NCBI GenBank assembly: GCA_947629725.1
Contig: CANREU010000055.1
Coordinates: 1 to 9,195, forward strand
Length of the DNA: 9,195 nt
Direction: 5' to 3'
Source of the DNA: an uncultured Clostridia bacterium
Lineage (GTDB): Bacteria; Bacillota; Clostridia; Christensenellales; Borkfalkiaceae
Each line of letters begins with the position of its first letter. Position 1 is the first letter of the stretch. Of the stretch, positions 6,501-9,195 are shown in pieces. Under the pieces are notes generated by a model, which had not been told where the DNA came from, made no database searches, and was given only the letters and a program-made list of their open reading frames with translations. Made by a program: the position numbers and the translations under genes.

Positions 6501-8592
6501 GGACGCCGTGGGTGGTGTTTACGGTGCACTCCGCCGTGCACACTTCGCCCGTCGTTTCAAACGCCTTCGTGCTCTCGGCATACCGCACGGAGGCGGTGAG
6601 CTGCATTCTGTTCGCGCCGCCGAACGTTGCCGTCGCATGCGCCGTGAGGCCGTCTCCGGAGAGCTCCGCCTTCACGCCGCCGAGGTAGAGCTCCTTGCCC
6701 TCCATCGCGTCCGCGGGGACGTTGAGGGTCACGGTGTAGCTTATTTCCCCGAGGGAGGTCGTGTAGCCCTCCGTCTTGTCGAATTGAATGTCGCCGCCGA
6801 GGACGGTGCGGTCCACATAGACGTGAACGGTGAAGGAGGACGCCTCCGCGCGCAGCTCCTCCCGCACGGAAGCGGAGGAGGGGTCGGGTATGAAGGTGAC
6901 GGTGACGTCCGCAAAGCCGCCCTTCTTGGGGACGAGCTTCTTGCCCTCGATGTGCACGGTTTCGTCCGCCGAGGAGCGGTATTCCGCCGTGTAGCCGTCG
7001 GGCGTCGTGAACTGTAAAATTCCGTTTTGGAAGTTTCGCTCGTCCTCATAGCGGAGGGCGACATACACTTCGGCCTCGTCGTTCGTCTGGATGACCTTAT
7101 CCTGTTCGCCCGCCTTCGTGTAGGTGACGGCGAGCTCCGCGCTTACGCCGCTCTCCGCCGTCACGACGACGGTCGCCGTTCCCTCCGCCGTGAAGGAGAG
7201 GGATTTGCCGCTGAGTTTCGCGCACCCGCCCTCCTCTTTGAGGGAGTAGGAGACGGCGTCGGTGTGGTTGGCGGGGGAGACGAGCACGCCGATCCCGCTC
7301 GAGGGGTTGGCGCCCGCAACTTCCGTGAAACTCACGCCCGCGGAGGTCACCGACATTGCCCCGATCTCGCTGCCGTCGGGCTTCACGAAGGAGAGGTTTG
7401 CCGTCTTCCGTGTGACCGTCACGTTGCAGACGTCGGTGTCGAACTCCACGATCTGCCCATTCCTATATTTACGCGCGTGTACGGTGATCTTCACCTTGCC
7501 GAGGGGGGTGGTATCGGGAACTTCCTTGAGGATGAACGACTCCGTTCCCGCTTCGTATTCGATGAGGCCTTCCCTGTCGAACTCGACGCGGACGATCTCG
7601 TGCTCGGAGCCTACGGGGTCCTTATGGAACTCGATCCCGAGGTCCGCCTTCTTGAATTCGTCGTAGTCGAAGGTGTACTCCGTTTGGGTGAAGAGGGGAC
7701 CCGCATAGTAACCGTTCGTGCAGTCGTAAGTCACCGAGACGGTGCCGCTGTGCGCCCTGTCGTCGCACGCTTCCGCCGTGATCGTGACGGATCCCTCCTT
7801 GAGGAAGGTGATCGCGCCGCTTGCGTCCACCTTTGCGATGTCTTCATCGGAGGAGGTGTAGGTCACGGTGTAGGTCGCGTCGGCGGGGTAGGGGACGATC
7901 TCGGGGAACTGCGCGGAGGTCTCCGCCGTCACGACGGACGTCTCGTCCGCCGAGATACTCACGAGGGGCAGGTGGCACTCGATCACCGCCGTTGCCGTGA
8001 TGTCGGGGTTTTCCACGGAGGAGGCCGTAACGGTCACCGTGCCCTTGCCGTGGCAGGTCACCTCGCCGCCCTGAACGGAGAGGATCTCGGGCGCGGAGGA
8101 AGTCCACGTCACCCCCTTGTTTAACGCCTCATGGGGGAGGACTTCCACGGTGAGGACGACGGGGTCGTCCCCCTTATACATATCGGGGGCGTAGTCGCAC
8201 ATCACGAGCTCGTGCACGCTGTCGTCCGTCACGACCACGGTGCGGACGTCTTCCTTCGCCGCGTTCTCCACGCTCCGCACATGGACTTTGGTCTCGCCGA
8301 AGCCCGTCGCGGTGACGACGCCCTTGCTATTGACGGTGACGACGTCTTCATCGTCCGCCCAGAACACGACCTCGCGGTTCTCCGCCTTGAGAGGGAGAAC
8401 GTTCACGGCGAGGGACTCCTGCGGGGGAGCGCTTTCGTCCGTCATCACGAGCCAGACCGCCCCGTCGTCGATGAACTCCACCCGCTCCACATAGATGTGC
8501 GTGGCAAGGCCCACGATCGCCCCGCTCACGAGCATGATCGCAAGGATGAGAAGGGGCAATACAATGATCATCGAAGTCATCAATTTCTTCAT
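3586..8592 (-). CDS. Giant signal-anchored extracellular protein with Big2-like Ig domains and C-terminal beta-helix-like region
   Basis: The product has 1668 residues. Residues 1-31 are MKK followed by one long hydrophobic helix without a clear cleavage site, so it is probably a signal anchor with everything else outside the cell. Three Big2-type Ig-like domains follow (about 36-122, 126-205, 209-290), each with the W/Y-x-S-S/D-x-x-x-V...G-x-V/I-T...G-x-x-x-V-T-x pattern. A further Ig-like unit lies near 415-492 and more beta-rich domains run to about 1200. Residues about 1225-1425 look like a right-handed beta-helix: a NVLQDA strand, an IYGNGYQINF turn at 1300-1309, and repeated short strands with stacked Tyr and Asn. 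No C-terminal membrane helix, LPXTG, SLH or catalytic motif was seen. Function is unknown; adhesion, carbohydrate binding or scaffolding are guesses. The gene starts 11 bases after the exporter permease stop, behind AGAGG, so the two are translationally close and probably co-transcribed. Its segment at 3781-4740 has a clearly lower GC content. Confidence 0.9.
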   Translation of the reverse strand: MKKLMTSMIIVLPLLILAIMLVSGAIVGLATHIYVERVEFIDDGAVWLVMTDESAPPQESLAVNVLPLKAENREVVFWADDEDVVTVNSKGVVTATGFGETKVHVRSVENAAKEDVRTVVVTDDSVHELVMCDYAPDMYKGDDPVVLTVEVLPHEALNKGVTWTSSAPEILSVQGGEVTCHGKGTVTVTASSVENPDITATAVIECHLPLVSISADETSVVTAETSAQFPEIVPYPADATYTVTYTSSDEDIAKVDASGAITFLKEGSVTITAEACDDRAHSGTVSVTYDCTNGYYAGPLFTQTEYTFDYDEFKKADLGIEFHKDPVGSEHEIVRVEFDREGLIEYEAGTESFILKEVPDTTPLGKVKITVHARKYRNGQIVEFDTDVCNVTVTRKTANLSFVKPDGSEIGAMSVTSAGVSFTEVAGANPSSGIGVLVSPANHTDAVSYSLKEEGGCAKLSGKSLSFTAEGTATVVVTAESGVSAELAVTYTKAGEQDKVIQTNDEAEVYVALRYEDERNFQNGILQFTTPDGYTAEYRSSADETVHIEGKKLVPKKGGFADVTVTFIPDPSSASVREELRAEASSFTVHVYVDRTVLGGDIQFDKTEGYTTSLGEISYTVTLNVPADAMEGKELYLGGVKAELSGDGLTAHATATFGGANRMQLTASVRYAESTKAFETTGEVCTAECTVNTTHGVLTEAPTVTRDGQPFDNKLHFADTGEEIVLKIDASEPSPADFVLTEEKISFTVGTDEYFTAAISVEGNIATVTLTAIAGTYGTKNTTLEVAGQSFAIELDVETPADTVEVKYGDKVLADGETYPTFLSALELTATVSRSDKKNISEASKKATYTLGGLSNDAGKAQGNLFVFTIEPDGTQRFTVECGNAHFSCTFEKKGLEGIAFEFGISYSDNGKPVSVGPFPCEGSRVETTFPQGITGSFDLRITAVDDLSSYLGGFDERAAEAYFTLDEKAGWTALFSVSGTGAEAVAKFNVSLPQTGGTFIGEELSLHVGEETVVVVLGKSDLVRIEFTGFNSADDSNGGDNYKGYQQVRVFAKQSDYAGDGNVVDYVRMPLVALSNAASQTAADLSAIVWTLTRHDDRAGSAAPVETVTEQKGNTVTYGGTVYTIEPAKGGSILKHEETVIAQGGKYLATPHVTWVDPYAEDGYAHIYFGDFAGLEESDVQNDYFGNFGEKAEWSPVPAITTDDGSGRTFTPSENAYTYLRVEAGDGAPDSSVHAHFNFNVLQDATLRNVFNAAGYYKYSNLVLHENLYGPGELDGNPKAEDAAAKGLILNSASLDKTLIYGNGYQINFEAQNASMAQYNESIGTAINRAYNTIIKCANPAGEISNKYQKMTYKMAYAYYCDLSYYYKFNPVGDVFYAKNTVFSCIPKTAVQLYYNNKVFYAENIVMTECGTAIQADNNKGQEIKIYYKGSIDILNYFNKTALSGLHSAISALYGEVVGGVKDYLEWHGKKVSGDISSKEADKIYVNVLAFAYSNLSSKTYIWNGDGYKTLAEGGGELSSGAKIACKDLAFNFYYALTYEMMNGSTRLDNAITEYKSALFSGTFTGTADMNSLFSTNRYIRLQCEFKKPGEKNYDHIQWHKNTVYRDRSLLGGQKSHTDDLRDSLKNTTWDDGSGVDANGLPFDPPAAKVAALLSETVLPSKRTYSL
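3781..4740 (-). other. Low-GC block inside the giant gene
   Basis: Hand counts of 60-base lines give 43% (3781-3840), 48% (3841-3900), 43% (3901-3960), 45% (4141-4200), 47% (4321-4380) and 50% (4681-4740). Neighbouring lines give 70% (3721-3780) and 63% (4741-4800), and lines deeper in the gene give 65% (5401-5460) and 70% (7141-7200). The block encodes about residues 1285-1604, much of the beta-helix-like region and what follows it. The frame is unbroken across both edges. Confidence 0.8.
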
Positions 8593-8598
8593 AACGTA

Positions 8599-8603
8599 CC
8601 TCT
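8599..8603 (-). promoter_or_regulatory. Ribosome binding site of the giant protein, overlapping the end of the permease gene region
   Basis: On the minus strand AGAGG lies directly after the permease TAA (8606-8604) and six bases before the ATG at 8592. The spacing supports this start and makes translational coupling between the two genes likely. Confidence 0.8.
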
Positions 8604-9195
8604 TTATGCCTCGATCTTACGGTATTTTTTCTCCGCCGTAAACCAAAATACGGCGATGTTGATGGTTGTGTACACAATGGCAAGGCCCAAGTCGATGAAA
8701 TAGGCGACCGTCGCCCAGCTCATTCCGTACACGACCGCGCTTGCGGAGAGATTGGGGAGGACGATCCCCACCGCCCCCATGATGGCGGCGATCGCGAGCC
8801 CGATGAGGAGCATGTAGGTGAGGTTGACCTCCTCGGGCTCCCCGTTTGCCTTCGGTTTCAAGTTGGGATTGGCGAGGTTGAGATTGATCCCGTTGAACAC
8901 CAGCCCCGCCGCAAGGAGGAGCTGCGTCGAGATGAGGATGACCATCTCCACGTCCGTCACAAATCCCAAAGCGCGGATGACCCCCACACTGATCGCGAGC
9001 GCCACCGCGCTCACCATGATGTTCAGAAACGCCTTGATGAGGAGCTGTCTGCGGTAGGGGACGGGGATGAGCTTCGTGATGTAGAAGTTCTTTCCTTCCA
9101 CGCTAAGTACCGAGCCCGTGAACGAGCAGATCATCGCCATAAATACGGCAATGACGAGGACGGACGCGCCGAAGTTGATGTGCCCGCCGACGAAG
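8604..9195 (-). CDS. ABC-2-type exporter permease, C-terminal part (partial)
   Basis: The frame is open to the right edge of the window, so the true start lies beyond 9195; an internal ATG at 9140 is not the start, because upstream codons continue as membrane sequence. The visible 196 residues contain about five or six hydrophobic helices (around 9-29, 56-78, 82-101, 126-146, 150-185). After the first comes a short cytoplasmic S-x-E-G-K-N...L-I-P-V-P-Y-R-R segment, the kind of coupling element that in ABC-2 permeases contacts the ATPase. This resembles the large 'putative ABC exporter' permeases of Bacillota. The substrate is unknown. The ATPase subunit would be expected upstream, outside the window. 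The stop codon is 11 bases from the start of the giant surface protein, so the two genes are probably one operon. A different polytopic transporter family remains possible. Confidence 0.75.
   Translation of the reverse strand, partial: FVGGHINFGASVLVIAVFMAMICSFTGSVLSVEGKNFYITKLIPVPYRRQLLIKAFLNIMVSAVALAISVGVIRALGFVTDVEMVILISTQLLLAAGLVFNGINLNLANPNLKPKANGEPEEVNLTYMLLIGLAIAAIMGAVGIVLPNLSASAVVYGMSWATVAYFIDLGLAIVYTTINIAVFWFTAEKKYRKIEA

Noticed and set aside
4324..8124. Long + strand open frames (897 and 365 codons) opposite the giant gene
   Set aside because: They are antisense shadows. The minus strand has the signal anchor, Ig-like domains and ribosome site, while the + strand frames show only Arg/Val/Gly/Glu-rich sequence and no domain.

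Overview
The window is GC-rich bacterial DNA, roughly 60-65% GC across most of its length. It most likely comes from an uncultured gut-type member of the Bacillota/Clostridia. That placement is an inference from gene content: Big2-type Ig-like surface protein, DUF368/PopT-type carrier-lipid transporter, YwaF-like membrane protein, ABC-2 exporter permease, Gram-positive-style C-terminal anchor. It also rests on dispersed GC-rich intergenic repeats of a kind I associate with Clostridia genomes. No rRNA, tRNA, CRISPR array or transposase gene was seen.

Left part, + strand (1-1405): the C-terminal end of a surface protein (Pro-Asp/Pro-Glu stalk, degenerate sorting-type tail), a hairpin terminator, then a single-gene unit encoding a DUF368/PopT undecaprenyl-phosphate translocase. 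That gene has its own strong promoter lying so close to the ATG that the mRNA should be leaderless or nearly so. It ends in a textbook intrinsic terminator.

Middle part (1406-3585): a YwaF/TIGR02206-like membrane protein gene on the minus strand is embedded in dense non-coding repeats. These include twin-hairpin modules, an 82-bp element with 10-bp terminal inverted repeats, a long palindrome that supplies the gene's stop codon, a 48-bp direct repeat on each side of the gene, a 375-bp tandem duplication, and seven four-run G-quadruplex motifs, all on the + strand. Most open frames here are by-products of the GC-rich repeats.

Right part, minus strand (3586-9195): an ABC-2-type exporter permease (only its C-terminal ~196 residues are inside the window) is followed 11 bases later by a 1668-codon gene for a giant signal-anchored extracellular protein. 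That protein carries three N-terminal Big2-like Ig domains, several further beta-rich domains and a C-terminal region resembling a right-handed beta-helix. A block of about 960 bp inside this gene, covering much of the beta-helix region, has much lower GC (43-50% in the 60-base lines I counted) than the DNA on both sides (63-70%), which points to domain replacement. The permease/giant-protein pair is the best candidate for an undescribed system. Its other components (ATPase, regulator) would lie beyond position 9195.
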